A stretch of DNA of 32,069 nucleotides from Runella sp. (GCF_027484545.1 NZ_JAIXST010000183.1:1-32069), one strand, 5' to 3'. Numbered from the stretch's first letter, positions 1 to 8,225 are shown. Numbers and translations are program-made. The notes: generated by a model from the letters alone, not told the origin.

Positions 1-56
1 TGGTTTTGAGCAGCCATAGCTGATTCAAGTTGCAGTATGTATTCTTTATCTGTCAA
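1..56 (-). CDS. Possible 5' end of a reverse-strand gene leaving the window
   Basis: Read on the reverse strand from a possible TTG start at 56, the frame stays open to the window edge and gives about 18 residues (LTDKEYILQLESAMAAQN). The composition is protein-like, a charged amphipathic helix, and an in-frame stop lies a few codons upstream of the TTG. All three forward frames of this stretch hit stops, so it is not the missing upstream part of the forward gene at 132. The product cannot be identified. A transposase N-terminus is one possibility, but nothing proves it. Confidence 0.22.
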   Translation of the reverse strand, partial: MTDKEYILQLESAMAAQN

Positions 57-95
57 TGGGCAATGCTAAACGTTTTTTTCCATTTTAACTAATTT

Positions 96-112
96 GACTC
101 AGAACCTGAGTC
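96..112. repeat. Short perfect hairpin (7-bp arms)
   Basis: GACTCAG-AAC-CTGAGTC is a perfect 7-bp inverted repeat with a 3-base loop, just upstream of the truncated gene at 132. It could be a small operator, a hairpin, or the trace of a rearrangement junction. No T-tract follows it, so it is not a standard terminator. Confidence 0.4.
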
Positions 113-131
113 GTAACCTTTATTTTTCAGT

Positions 132-902
132 TTGGTAACAGAATTGTTTGCTTATGGTTGGATAGTAGAACGCTGGGAAACGGGAATAAGCCTGCATGAC
201 TCCGAGAATGGGCTCAAAGCCCTGATTAAAGTAGAAAAATATACCCGGAAGATTACGTTAAAAATAGGGGGAAAGATGCCTCAATCTTTACTGTCTATTG
301 TTCGAGCTATTGTTAAGAAGTTAGTAAAAGAACTCTCTGAGGTAGTATGGGAAGAAATGGAAGAGATGATTCCCGTACCCAATAAAATAGATACTTACAT
401 ATCTTATCGTACTATTTTGAAGCGATTGGCCAAATCAGAAGGAACAGTACAAGATGCCGATGGCGATGATTATCGCATTTCAGATTTACTGCAAACCATA
501 GAAACAACTCAAGAAACGAATAAAAACATGGCAGACATTAAAATTGACATCAAAAACGAAAATAATAACACGAACACCAATACCAACACCATCAATCTTC
601 AAGGCGCTCCCATTGATGACTTGAGAGATTTGTTGGTTGAATTGGAAGATGCTGTGGGAGACAATAGAGCATGGCAAGATAATTTCATGAAGGCATTGAA
701 AGACTTGCAAGCCTTAGAAAATGCTCAGACCTTGCCTCAACAAAAAGAATCAGCATCAAGGCTGAAACTGTTTTTCAAGAAAGCGAAAGATGTGAAAGAT
801 TGGACAGCTATCACTCTGTTGCCTGCTGAAATCGCTACCAAAGGGGCTAAAATGCTTGAAATGGGAAAAGCCCTGTTGGAACAGTTTCACATGAACTTTT
901 AG
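132..902 (+). pseudogene. C-terminal fragment resembling a Roco (COR-domain) protein
   Basis: 256 residues are open from a TTG. The first 70 resemble the C-terminal half of a COR domain from bacterial Roco GTPases: an aromatic/Arg-rich strand, a 'KALIKV...ITLKIGG' strand pair, then a helix with LLSIVR, followed by IPVPNK. Next come a spacer rich in Asn/Thr (about residues 146-160) and a helical C-terminal region. The leucine-rich repeats and the Roc GTPase module expected upstream are absent: in-frame TAA at 114-116 and stops in all other forward frames close the preceding sequence. I read it as the 3' remnant of a larger gene truncated at its 5' side. No ATG or convincing start supports an independent gene. 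The family assignment is from memory of the COR pattern and is moderate. An unrelated hypothetical protein is the alternative. Confidence 0.45.
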
Positions 903-903
903 T

Positions 904-922
904 TTCGGGGAAATGCCCCGAA
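904..922 (+). terminator. Hairpin directly after the Roco-like remnant
   Basis: TTCGGGG-AAATG-CCCCGAA forms a GC-rich 7-bp stem two bases after the stop codon. No T-run follows, so intrinsic termination is only possible, not clear. Confidence 0.3.
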
Positions 923-1064
923 CAGAATCTGTCACTATGGTCGGTGTCTGCACCGTACCACTTCGCTGGGGTTGATGAATAAGATGGCAGTTGCGGCCAC
1001 CTGCCAAGGATAAAGTAGCCGACTTTCGGAATATTTGTTGATTGAATCGTGTAGTGTGAAATGA

Positions 1065-2246
1065 TTAAAAAATAGATCCTCCCCAATACCAATCGCGAAA
1101 ATCGGCAGCGGTGGCAGTTCGGCCTATGAGCCATCTATGCTCCAAGCTCAAATCATCTGCACGATAGTTAAGGGTTTTTAAATCACTGTAAGATGGGGTT
1201 TCTTTTACTTCTACAGCCGTATTTTGATTTAAAATAAAGTCAATTTCCTGCCCTGATTTTTTTTGAAAATAAGCGACTTCCCCCAGATTTTTGAGTTGTT
1301 GGGCAATGGCATTTTCAAACACTTGCCCACTGCTCACTTGTGCCAAAAGGTGTAATAAGCCCGTATCTGCCAAATATAGTTTGGTTTGTGATGATATTTC
1401 TTTGTCTTTGTTTTTTGTAAAGGCGGGAATACGATAAATGAAATAGGTGTATTCCAGCAACTCTAAGTAATCAGCAAGTTTGTGGCGGTTTATTCCTGAA
1501 ATACTGCTCAGTTTGCTGATATCAAGCCGACTTCCCACGCGTGAGGCAAGTAATTGTATGAGTTTATATAGCTCATTACTGGCTTTAAAATCAGATAATA
1601 GTTTGATGTCTAACTCTATATAGGCATTGATTATGTCTTTGAGGTAAGCAATTTTGTCTTCCTGCGTCTCTGCCATAACTACTTCGGGAAACCCGCCAAA
1701 TTGCAGAAATGTTTCGTAAGATTGTTTGAATTTGAGATAGATAAATGGCTGATACATTTGTAATTTGAATGAAGAAACAGCGAAAGAATCATATCCTTGA
1801 AATGCTAAGAATTCATCAAAAGCAAGAGGATATAATTCAAAAATTCGTTTTCGACCGGCCAGACTTTCTGTAAAATGGTTTTTTATATAATAAGAACTTG
1901 AACCCGAAAGAAGAAATTTGATTCCATAGGTATCGTAGAGATATTTTACAACACTCGTAGAGGCAGGTACCAGTTGTATCTCATCCAATGCAAGAACACA
2001 GGGAATGTTTAAATGCAAGCCTAAAGCTTGTAAGCCGCTTTCGATAGCCGAATAACTATTTTCGGAAAACAATACCCGATTCTCAATTTTTTCAAAATCA
2101 AGGTATAGCTTATTTGAATGCGAAACCGTATCCAGTAAATACTTAAGGGCTGTCGTTTTTCCTACTCTTCTTAGACCTGTTATAACAGTTGCCTGTGGCT
2201 TAGTCAAATGCTCTTTAAGTGCTGCAAATAAATGACGCTCGTACAT
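1065..2246 (-). CDS. AAA-type ATP-binding protein, AAA_14/DUF4143 family
   Basis: 393 residues, a normal length for the AAA_14 plus DUF4143 family. Walker A is GLRRVGKTT (24-32), Walker B is LALDEIQ (85-91), and a sensor-like LLSGSSS lies at 112-118. The DUF4143 region follows the ATPase core. The C-terminus carries a PD-(D/E)XK-like pattern, QEIDFIL...AVEVKE, suggesting a nuclease-fold domain. Members are common in Bacteroidota and archaea, often as solitary accessory genes. Their biochemical role is poorly established, and DNA-linked or toxin-like functions have only been speculated. The ATG at 2246-2244 lies inside one arm of a 23-bp perfect inverted repeat, which points to self-regulation. 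It stands alone between the Roco-like remnant and a forward TetR gene. Confidence 0.88.
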   Translation of the reverse strand: MYERHLFAALKEHLTKPQATVITGLRRVGKTTALKYLLDTVSHSNKLYLDFEKIENRVLFSENSYSAIESGLQALGLHLNIPCVLALDEIQLVPASTSVVKYLYDTYGIKFLLSGSSSYYIKNHFTESLAGRKRIFELYPLAFDEFLAFQGYDSFAVSSFKLQMYQPFIYLKFKQSYETFLQFGGFPEVVMAETQEDKIAYLKDIINAYIELDIKLLSDFKASNELYKLIQLLASRVGSRLDISKLSSISGINRHKLADYLELLEYTYFIYRIPAFTKNKDKEISSQTKLYLADTGLLHLLAQVSSGQVFENAIAQQLKNLGEVAYFQKKSGQEIDFILNQNTAVEVKETPSYSDLKTLNYRADDLSLEHRWLIGRTATAADFRDWYWGGSIF

Positions 2247-2296
2247 ATAGTTTAACTATTTGTACAAAATTAATACAAATAGTTAAACTATATGTA
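2242..2296. promoter_or_regulatory. 23-bp perfect inverted repeat overlapping the ATPase start
   Basis: Arms 2242-2264 and 2274-2296 are exact reverse complements, separated by 9 bases. The ATPase start codon (2244-2246) lies in the left arm. Each arm contains a near-palindromic core, TAGTTTAACTA or TAGTTAAACTA. On the reverse strand the spacer supplies TAATTTTG, which fits the Bacteroidota -7 consensus TANNTTTG. The arrangement suits an operator, or a hairpin that would sequester the start codon. It could also be the footprint of a palindromic repeat. Confidence 0.6.
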
Positions 2297-2395
2297 TTAA
2301 TTGACTTATTGGATGCTGATTAGGCTTGATAGCAGTGTAGTATGATTAGTGAAGTCGGAAAGAAATAATGCACTATTTATGGTTAATTAGTTTTA

Positions 2396-2411
2396 TATAA
2401 ACAATTTTGTC
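2396..2411 (+). promoter_or_regulatory. Candidate operator or promoter element before the TetR gene
   Basis: TATAAACAATTTTGTC ends 14 bases before the TetR start. It recurs with one substitution at 3085-3100, upstream of the adjacent oxidoreductase. The core ACAA-TT-TTGT is palindromic, as expected for a TetR dimer site. It also resembles a degenerate -7 box (CAATTTTG). Confidence 0.35.
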
Positions 2412-2425
2412 GAGCAAAAGACTTT

Positions 2426-3037
2426 ATGCCAAAAATAGACCACGATACCAAAGAAAAAATACTGGCGGCAGCTGAAAAAGTATTTCACAGCAACGGATTC
2501 AAAGGAACACGCACGACCTTGATTGCGGAAGAAGCCGGCATTAGCCGAACGATGCTGCATTACTATTTCAACTCCAAAGAAGCTCTGTTTCAGGAAGTGT
2601 TGAAGAATACGGTAAGCACGGTGCTGAGTCATACTAAAAAGCGACTTGGAGAGTCATTGGAGTTGCACGAAGTGATTGAAAACATCATTGATATTGTGGC
2701 TGATATGTGCGAAGAAAAGCCCGGATTGCCGAGTTTTGTCGTCAATATACTAAATGAATCGCCGCAGATGGCTCTTTTTTTTGCGACTACGCAAAATGAT
2801 AATGTTCCGGCTGAATTGGATAAAGTTCTGGGTGAAGCAAAAAAGAAGGGGGAAGTAGACGCAGACATCACAGGCGAAGAGTTGATACTCCATATTTACG
2901 GCATGTGCGTGATTCCTTACTTGGGGTTGACGTACATCAAAGTGAAAGAAAAGCGCGACGACGAAGCTATGAAAACGTTTTTGAGAGAACGAAAAGAAAA
3001 AATCAAAGCCTTTGTGTTGAAAGGTATTCGCCCTTAA
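2426..3037 (+). CDS. TetR/AcrR family transcriptional regulator
   Basis: 203 residues, the usual TetR length. The N-terminal helix-turn-helix spans roughly residues 8-55: a KILAAAEKVF helix, GFKGTRTTLIAEEAGIS, then the recognition helix and the typical LHYYFNSKEALF signature. The remainder is a variable helical ligand-binding and dimerisation domain. The gene sits just upstream of, and codirectional with, an FAD oxidoreductase, and both leaders carry a nearly identical 16-bp element. The likely role is repression of itself and the oxidoreductase by an unknown small ligand. The ligand cannot be inferred from sequence. Confidence 0.9.
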   Translation: MPKIDHDTKEKILAAAEKVFHSNGFKGTRTTLIAEEAGISRTMLHYYFNSKEALFQEVLKNTVSTVLSHTKKRLGESLELHEVIENIIDIVADMCEEKPGLPSFVVNILNESPQMALFFATTQNDNVPAELDKVLGEAKKKGEVDADITGEELILHIYGMCVIPYLGLTYIKVKEKRDDEAMKTFLRERKEKIKAFVLKGIRP

Positions 3038-3040
3038 AAG

Positions 3041-3078
3041 CAAAAGAACAGGGCCAAATTCGGGGCCCTATTCTTTTG
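3041..3078 (+). terminator. Intrinsic terminator-like hairpin after the TetR gene
   Basis: CAAAAGAACAGGGCC pairs with GGCCCTATTCTTTTG around an 8-base loop, giving 15 pairs with one mismatch. The right arm is U-rich. It lies directly after the TetR stop codon and separates it from the oxidoreductase promoter. Confidence 0.65.
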
Positions 3079-3084
3079 CTTTAT

Positions 3085-3112
3085 TATGAACAATTTTGTC
3101 AAACAGTTTTGT
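3085..3112 (+). promoter_or_regulatory. Candidate TetR operator or promoter before the oxidoreductase
   Basis: TATGAACAATTTTGTC (3085-3100) matches 15 of 16 bases of the element upstream of the TetR gene. A second, imperfect copy of its core (ACAGTTTTGT, 3103-3112) follows 13 bases after the first. Tandem near-palindromic cores suggest an operator, although a promoter -7 role is possible. Confidence 0.35.
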
Positions 3113-3180
3113 GGATGCGCATTGAGCTACTGTCAAACTTATTTTCAGAATTTCCTAAACAACCATAAACCATTCTAAAA

Positions 3181-4524
3181 ATGCAGGAGTTAAAAGTAAA
3201 AGGAAGCGTCATTACTAAAAATGACAAAGGGTTTAATGAAGCTATCATGGCCACATTATTCAACAAAGTGGATCCGCGCAAACGCCCGTTTCTCATGGTC
3301 AAGCCTCAGAATACAGAGGATATTATTGAAACCATTCGCTACGCCAAATCAACGGAGAAAACCATCAGTATCTGTTCGGGAGGACACAGTTGGTCGGCCA
3401 ATCACTTGCGAGAGGGAAGTATTTTGATCAATATGTCGGGTTTCAACACCTACGAAATCAACAAAGAGGCAATGACGGCTAAAGTAGGGCCGGGAGTGAT
3501 AGGAAGTAAATGGCTGAACGAGCTTTTCCGGCAAGACTTATTCTTTCCGGCGAGCCATTGCAAGGGTGTATGCTTAGGGGGTTATCTGTTGCAGGGCGGT
3601 TTCGGATGGAACAGCCGCAAATTGGGACTGGCTTGCGAAAACGTGATTGGGATAGATGTCGTCACAGCCGACGGAGCGTATATCCATGCGAGTGAGACCG
3701 AAAACAGTGATTTGTTTTGGGCAGCCCGAGGAGCAGGGAGCGGCTTTTTCGGCGTCGTGGTCTGCTTTCATCTGAAATTGTTCAAACGACCCGAGTACTG
3801 CGGTTCCATTACGCACGTCTATGATATAAAATATTTAGAGGAAGTGTACCGATGGGCGTATGAAGTAGGTCCATCAGTGCCCAAAGCGGTTGAGTTTCAG
3901 TTATTAATGAGCAGGAGCGTGTTGAAATTTTTTGGGATGGGTATTGAAGTCGCAGCCCCTATTTTTGCGGATTCAAAAGAGGAATTGGAGGAGGCTAAAG
4001 CCTTCATGCACAACAGCCCCATCAAGAAAAAAGCGTTTGTTCGTACTCCCTTCGTGCCGACCGGTATGGAAGCAATGCATCGTTTTGTAATGGGGCATTT
4101 TCCCGAGAATCAGTACTGGGGGGTTGACAACATGTGGACTTCGGCTACCATCGATGAACTGTTACCTTATTTGCAGGGAATGGCGAAAAATCTGCCTCCT
4201 GCCCCTTCGCACATGCTATGGCTTAACTGGCATCCCGGTGTACGGAAGCAGGATATGGCTTTTTCGTTGGAAGACAAAATTTATATCTCGTTGTTTAGTA
4301 GCTGGACATCTCATGCTGATAGGCGCAAATACGAAAAATGGGCGACGGATTGGATGAAATGGACATCCCATTTATCGTCGGGGATTCAATTGGCGGATGA
4401 AAATTTGCACAACCGAACTGCTTCTTTTTTAGCCAATGACCATTTGAAAAAGCTGGATGAGATTCGCACAATAAGAGATTCTGACCAGCTTTTTAATGCG
4501 TGGCACAGCAGACCACAGGTGTAG
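3181..4524 (+). CDS. FAD-binding oxidoreductase, berberine-bridge-enzyme-like
   Basis: 447 residues with no signal peptide, so cytoplasmic. The N-terminal FAD_binding_4 (PCMH/VAO-type) domain spans about 30-205, with SGGHSW (His69 is the expected 8-alpha-linked FAD ligand) and HCKGVCLGGY (Cys127 lies at the position of the 6-S-cysteinyl ligand of bicovalent BBE-like enzymes). It ends with the typical DLFWAARGAGSGFFGVV. The C-terminus (about 405-440) matches the short BBE domain. Family members oxidise sugars, oligosaccharides or secondary metabolites with O2 or another acceptor. The substrate here is unknown. The TetR gene immediately upstream, with a shared promoter-region element, suggests inducible expression. 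Confidence 0.85.
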   Translation: MQELKVKGSVITKNDKGFNEAIMATLFNKVDPRKRPFLMVKPQNTEDIIETIRYAKSTEKTISICSGGHSWSANHLREGSILINMSGFNTYEINKEAMTAKVGPGVIGSKWLNELFRQDLFFPASHCKGVCLGGYLLQGGFGWNSRKLGLACENVIGIDVVTADGAYIHASETENSDLFWAARGAGSGFFGVVVCFHLKLFKRPEYCGSITHVYDIKYLEEVYRWAYEVGPSVPKAVEFQLLMSRSVLKFFGMGIEVAAPIFADSKEELEEAKAFMHNSPIKKKAFVRTPFVPTGMEAMHRFVMGHFPENQYWGVDNMWTSATIDELLPYLQGMAKNLPPAPSHMLWLNWHPGVRKQDMAFSLEDKIYISLFSSWTSHADRRKYEKWATDWMKWTSHLSSGIQLADENLHNRTASFLANDHLKKLDEIRTIRDSDQLFNAWHSRPQV

Positions 4525-4569
4525 AAAAATAAAATCATTCTGACTTGAAAGTTTTTCTTTATTGGGTAA

Positions 4570-4634
4570 AATAGAGGTAATTGCTATATTTAATGTCAAA
4601 ATTAGTGTGGTTTATTTTGACAATTATCTCTATT
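4570..4634. promoter_or_regulatory. Leader of the TonB receptor: promoter candidate and 14-bp inverted repeat
   Basis: AATAGAGGTAATTG (4570-4583) is mirrored by CAATTATCTCTATT (4621-4634) with one mismatch, across a 37-base spacer. A plausible promoter overlaps: TTG at 4562-4564, a 20-base gap, then TATATTTA at 4585-4592, one base off TANNTTTG. The repeat could be a paired operator. If transcription starts further upstream it could form a leader hairpin. Confidence 0.3.
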
Positions 4635-4653
4635 ACCTACTTTTTACACATTT

Positions 4654-7089
4654 ATGCCCATTCGTGCCATTCATTTTGCATTTTTATTAGTGAGCCTCTT
4701 TTGCACTGCCGGTTTGGGCCAAAATGTGGATATACCCAAGCCGCGATACATAGTCACTGGGAGAGTGCTGCATTACCCCGAAAACACGCCGTTTGCGGGG
4801 GTGAGCATCATTGCCCGCGGTCCTGAACGAATTGCTACCATTACCAAAGCCGATGGAGCTTTTCGATTGGAGCTCGTCCGAGGCAAATACACGCTGGTAG
4901 CGCGACTGTTGGGCTATTTTACGGAAGAAACGTCCATCATTGTTCCAGACGATAATACGGCTGAATTCTTGTTACGTGAAAATGCATTGTTGCTTCAGGA
5001 AGTTCAAATCAATGAGACCACTGCCGAGAAAAACGTTTCTAAAGTAGAAATCGGGGTTACGAAGCTGAATATCAAAAGCATCAAAAAAATCCCTGCCGTG
5101 TTGGGCGAGGTGGACGTAATGCGGAGCCTGCAACTCTTGCCGGGGGTTTCGAGCGTGGGCGAAGGAGCGACTGGTATTAACGTTCGCGGAGGGGGGATTG
5201 ACCAAAATCTGATTTTGATTGACGATGCGCCTGTGTATAACTCATCGCATTTGATGGGGCTTTTCTCGGTTTTTAATCCCGATGCTCTCAAAGACGTTAC
5301 GTTTTATCGGGGCGGTATTCCTGCGCAGTTTGGTGGGCGGGTATCGTCGGTGATAGACGTTAAAATCAAAGAACCTAACCTCGAAAAATGGACGATGCAG
5401 GGCGGTATTGGTCTGGTAGCGAGTCGTTTACTGTTTGACGGTCCGATTGTTAAAAACAAAATAGCGCTTTTGGTAGCCGCTCGCGCCTCTTTTTCTGATT
5501 ATCTCTTTCGATTTGCCAAAGGGGCTTTTTTCAAGGGAACAAGGGCCAATTTTTACGATATTACAAGCAAACTCGCCATCAAACCTTCGACCAAAGACCA
5601 GATTTACCTGACTTTTTACCAAGGAAAAGATGTGTTCAAAATAGCGGGAGATTCGCTGGCCCGTACCGAAGTGAACGCTACTTCGTCCGTGTTTGACTGG
5701 CAAACCCGAAATCTGACGGCCCGTTGGAACCACGCTTTTTCGGAAAAACTATTTGCCAACCTCATTGCGGTGTACAGCAGCTACACGCCCACCATTACCA
5801 ATCCCGACTCGGCCAACGCCTTTGAACTAAAATCGGGTTTGGTCTATAAAAACATCAAGTTGGACTTAGGCTACGTAGCCGGTAAGCACAAAATTGACGC
5901 GGGATTGAGCGGTATTCGCTACGACATTCAGCCGGGCGATTTGCAACCTACCTTGGCCTCTTCCAACATCAATCCGCTCAAACTCCAAAGTGAGCAAGGA
6001 CTTGAAGCGGCAGCCTATTGGAACCACGAAATTGAAGTCAGTAAAGGTTTAAGCGTTATGTACGGCTTGCGTTATTCGTGGTTTGCCGCACTGGGACCTT
6101 ATCGGGTTAATCAATACGAAACCAACAGCCCGCGCGACCCAACCACTATTTCGGGAGGTACTGATTACGTAACGGGTAAATTTATCCAATCGTACAACGG
6201 TTTTGAACCGCGTTTGGTGGCAAGGTTAAATCTTACGCCTACCACTTCGTTGAAGTTTAGTTTCAACCGAATGTACCAATACCTGCAATTGATTTCCAAT
6301 ACAACCGCCGCGCTCCCTACCGACCGTTGGAAAATCAGCGATGCTTTTTTGAAACCTCAAATCGGCGACCAAATTTCACTCGGCATCTTTAAAAACTGGC
6401 AAAAAGACACCTACGAAACTTCCTTGGAACTGTACTACAAACGCCTCACCAACGTAGCTGACTACCGAAACGGCACCAACCTCACCCTGCTCGAAGCCCC
6501 CGAAACGGCCATTTTGCAAGGGTCGGGGCGGTCTTACGGAGCGGAATTATTGGCTCGCAAAAACTCAGGGTTTCTGACGGGTTGGATTAGCTACACCTTT
6601 GCCCAAACCGAATACCTCGTTAATAGCCCTTATCCCGAAGATAAATACCGCAACGGCGTTTATTTTCCTGCCAATTTTAACAAACCCCACACCATCAACG
6701 TGGTGCTTAATTACCGCATTAGCCGCCGTACGAGTTGGTCGATGAATTGGGTGTATAGTACCGGGCGTCCCATTACGTATCCGTTGGACAAGTATTTTGT
6801 GGGGAATATTTACGTGCCCAACTATACCGTTCGCAATCAGGCCACTATCCCCGATTATCATCGTTTAGACATTGGACTTACCGTTGACCCAATTCCTGCG
6901 GCGAAGCGAAAATGGCAGAGCGGTTGGGCGTTTTCGATCTATAATTTGTATGCTCGCCAAAATGCCTATTCCATCTTTTTCAGAACTAAAAACGATAACG
7001 TTCTTCAGTTTTACAACAAAGTAAACGCGTATAAACTGTCTATTTTTGGTACGCTTATTCCCTCCATTACCTACAACTTTACTTATTAA
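4654..7089 (+). CDS. TonB-dependent outer-membrane receptor
   Basis: 811 residues. A signal peptide (about 1-22, ending GLGQ) is followed by a carboxypeptidase-regulatory-like beta-sandwich (about 34-110), a TonB plug (about 140-245, with GINVRGGGIDQNLILIDDAPVYNSSH and the FGGRVSSVIDV exit) and a 22-strand-type beta-barrel ending in an aromatic residue (NFTY). It imports a scarce ligand across the outer membrane using TonB/ExbBD energy. It is followed after 5 bases by a DUF4249 lipoprotein, a recurrent pairing in Bacteroidota in which the lipoprotein probably acts as surface partner. It is shorter than SusC-type receptors and lacks SusD nearby, so starch-type uptake is less likely. The ligand is unknown. 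Confidence 0.92.
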   Translation: MPIRAIHFAFLLVSLFCTAGLGQNVDIPKPRYIVTGRVLHYPENTPFAGVSIIARGPERIATITKADGAFRLELVRGKYTLVARLLGYFTEETSIIVPDDNTAEFLLRENALLLQEVQINETTAEKNVSKVEIGVTKLNIKSIKKIPAVLGEVDVMRSLQLLPGVSSVGEGATGINVRGGGIDQNLILIDDAPVYNSSHLMGLFSVFNPDALKDVTFYRGGIPAQFGGRVSSVIDVKIKEPNLEKWTMQGGIGLVASRLLFDGPIVKNKIALLVAARASFSDYLFRFAKGAFFKGTRANFYDITSKLAIKPSTKDQIYLTFYQGKDVFKIAGDSLARTEVNATSSVFDWQTRNLTARWNHAFSEKLFANLIAVYSSYTPTITNPDSANAFELKSGLVYKNIKLDLGYVAGKHKIDAGLSGIRYDIQPGDLQPTLASSNINPLKLQSEQGLEAAAYWNHEIEVSKGLSVMYGLRYSWFAALGPYRVNQYETNSPRDPTTISGGTDYVTGKFIQSYNGFEPRLVARLNLTPTTSLKFSFNRMYQYLQLISNTTAALPTDRWKISDAFLKPQIGDQISLGIFKNWQKDTYETSLELYYKRLTNVADYRNGTNLTLLEAPETAILQGSGRSYGAELLARKNSGFLTGWISYTFAQTEYLVNSPYPEDKYRNGVYFPANFNKPHTINVVLNYRISRRTSWSMNWVYSTGRPITYPLDKYFVGNIYVPNYTVRNQATIPDYHRLDIGLTVDPIPAAKRKWQSGWAFSIYNLYARQNAYSIFFRTKNDNVLQFYNKVNAYKLSIFGTLIPSITYNFTY

Positions 7090-7094
7090 GCGAT

Positions 7095-8225
7095 ATGTTT
7101 TCCGTTATTCGTTATCTGTTTTATCCGTTATCTTTTATTCGTTATCGGTTAACCGTTAGGAGACTTTCCCAACGCCGAAGTTGGATATCTGCTGCTTTGT
7201 CGGCGCTCTTCATTACGCTTTTGATGGGGCAATGCGTCACAAAATTTGACCCGAAAATTACTGAAAATACGCCGAAATTAGTGGTAGATGGCCTCATCAC
7301 TGACCAACCCGGCCCGTATCAGATTCGGCTTCAGTACAGTTATCCTTATACTAATCAAACGTCAGTCAGAACCATCGGCGGGGCAACCGTCGAACTCAGC
7401 GACGATAAAGGCACGAAAGAAACCCTCATAGACCGCGGATACGGACTGTACGAGACGGCTGCCAACGGCATTCGGGGAACGGTAGGAAGAAGATACAGTA
7501 TTTCCATCAAAACTCCCGATGGGAAAAAGTATCTGTCACAGCCCGAACTCCTCAAACCGGTGGCTGAATTTGGAACGGTTTATACTGAATATCAGCAAAC
7601 CACTACGCCCGGTCTGCGCGGTCAGTTCAATGTTTTTGTTGATGTCAAAGACCCCGCAACTCCCAATGATTTTTACCGTTGGAAATGGACGCATTACGAA
7701 AAATTGACGTATTGTTACTATTTGTTTACCACTCTTCCAGGGGGCATTATTCGTGAACGCAGTGAATGTTGCGAGTCGTGTTGGAAAGTGGAAGCGTGTA
7801 ATGGGTGCATTATTCTGGCCAATGACCGGCTTACCAACGGCAAGACCATTACCGGGGTTCCGCTCGGAAAAATTCCCTATGACGATGTTTCGGGCTATTT
7901 TATTCTGTTTGAACAATATTCTCTGACGGCAGAAGCCTATCAATTTTGGAAAGCCGTTGACAGTCAAATCAATAACTCAGGAGGGATTTTTGACTTGCCG
8001 CCCGCTACCGTCAACGGCAATTTAGCCTGTACCAGTCATCCCGAAGACCAAGTTTTGGGGTATTTTGGTGCCTCTTCTATCGTGTATAAGCCCATACGCA
8101 TTCCCAGAAATAATGTAACTGCTCCCCCGCTCCAATTGTATGATGCCCCTTGGACCGACGTAAACAAATGCGTCAAATGTCAGGAAAGCCCTTTTCGAAC
8201 GGCTAAACAACCGAGGGGTTGGTAA
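7095..8225 (+). CDS. DUF4249 domain lipoprotein, partner of the TonB receptor
   Basis: 376 residues. A lipobox-like LMGQC places the acylated Cys at residue 47, and the mature part matches DUF4249: an early beta domain (KLVVDGLITDQPGPYQIRL, GATVELSDDKG), then a Cys-rich insert (about 215-240), and a C-terminal CVKC. Only one in-frame ATG (7095) is usable, which makes the N-terminal extension before the hydrophobic segment unusually long. That extension is encoded by a triplicated 12-bp motif (7105-7146). It lies 5 bases after the receptor stop, so the two are almost certainly cotranscribed. DUF4249 proteins are found beside this receptor class. Their exact function is not established. Confidence 0.82.
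   Translation: MFSVIRYLFYPLSFIRYRLTVRRLSQRRSWISAALSALFITLLMGQCVTKFDPKITENTPKLVVDGLITDQPGPYQIRLQYSYPYTNQTSVRTIGGATVELSDDKGTKETLIDRGYGLYETAANGIRGTVGRRYSISIKTPDGKKYLSQPELLKPVAEFGTVYTEYQQTTTPGLRGQFNVFVDVKDPATPNDFYRWKWTHYEKLTYCYYLFTTLPGGIIRERSECCESCWKVEACNGCIILANDRLTNGKTITGVPLGKIPYDDVSGYFILFEQYSLTAEAYQFWKAVDSQINNSGGIFDLPPATVNGNLACTSHPEDQVLGYFGASSIVYKPIRIPRNNVTAPPLQLYDAPWTDVNKCVKCQESPFRTAKQPRGW
7105..7146 (+). repeat. Triplicated 12-bp motif in the DUF4249 N-terminus
   Basis: TTATTCGTTATC occurs at 7105-7116 and 7135-7146, with TTATCCGTTATC at 7121-7132. The copies are 14-16 bases apart and encode Ile-Arg-Tyr/Tyr-Pro-Leu-rich residues ahead of the signal sequence. Confidence 0.6.

Noticed and set aside
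96-131. Possible start of the first gene just before 132
   Set aside because: The in-frame TAA at 114-116 and the lack of an ATG argue for truncation instead.
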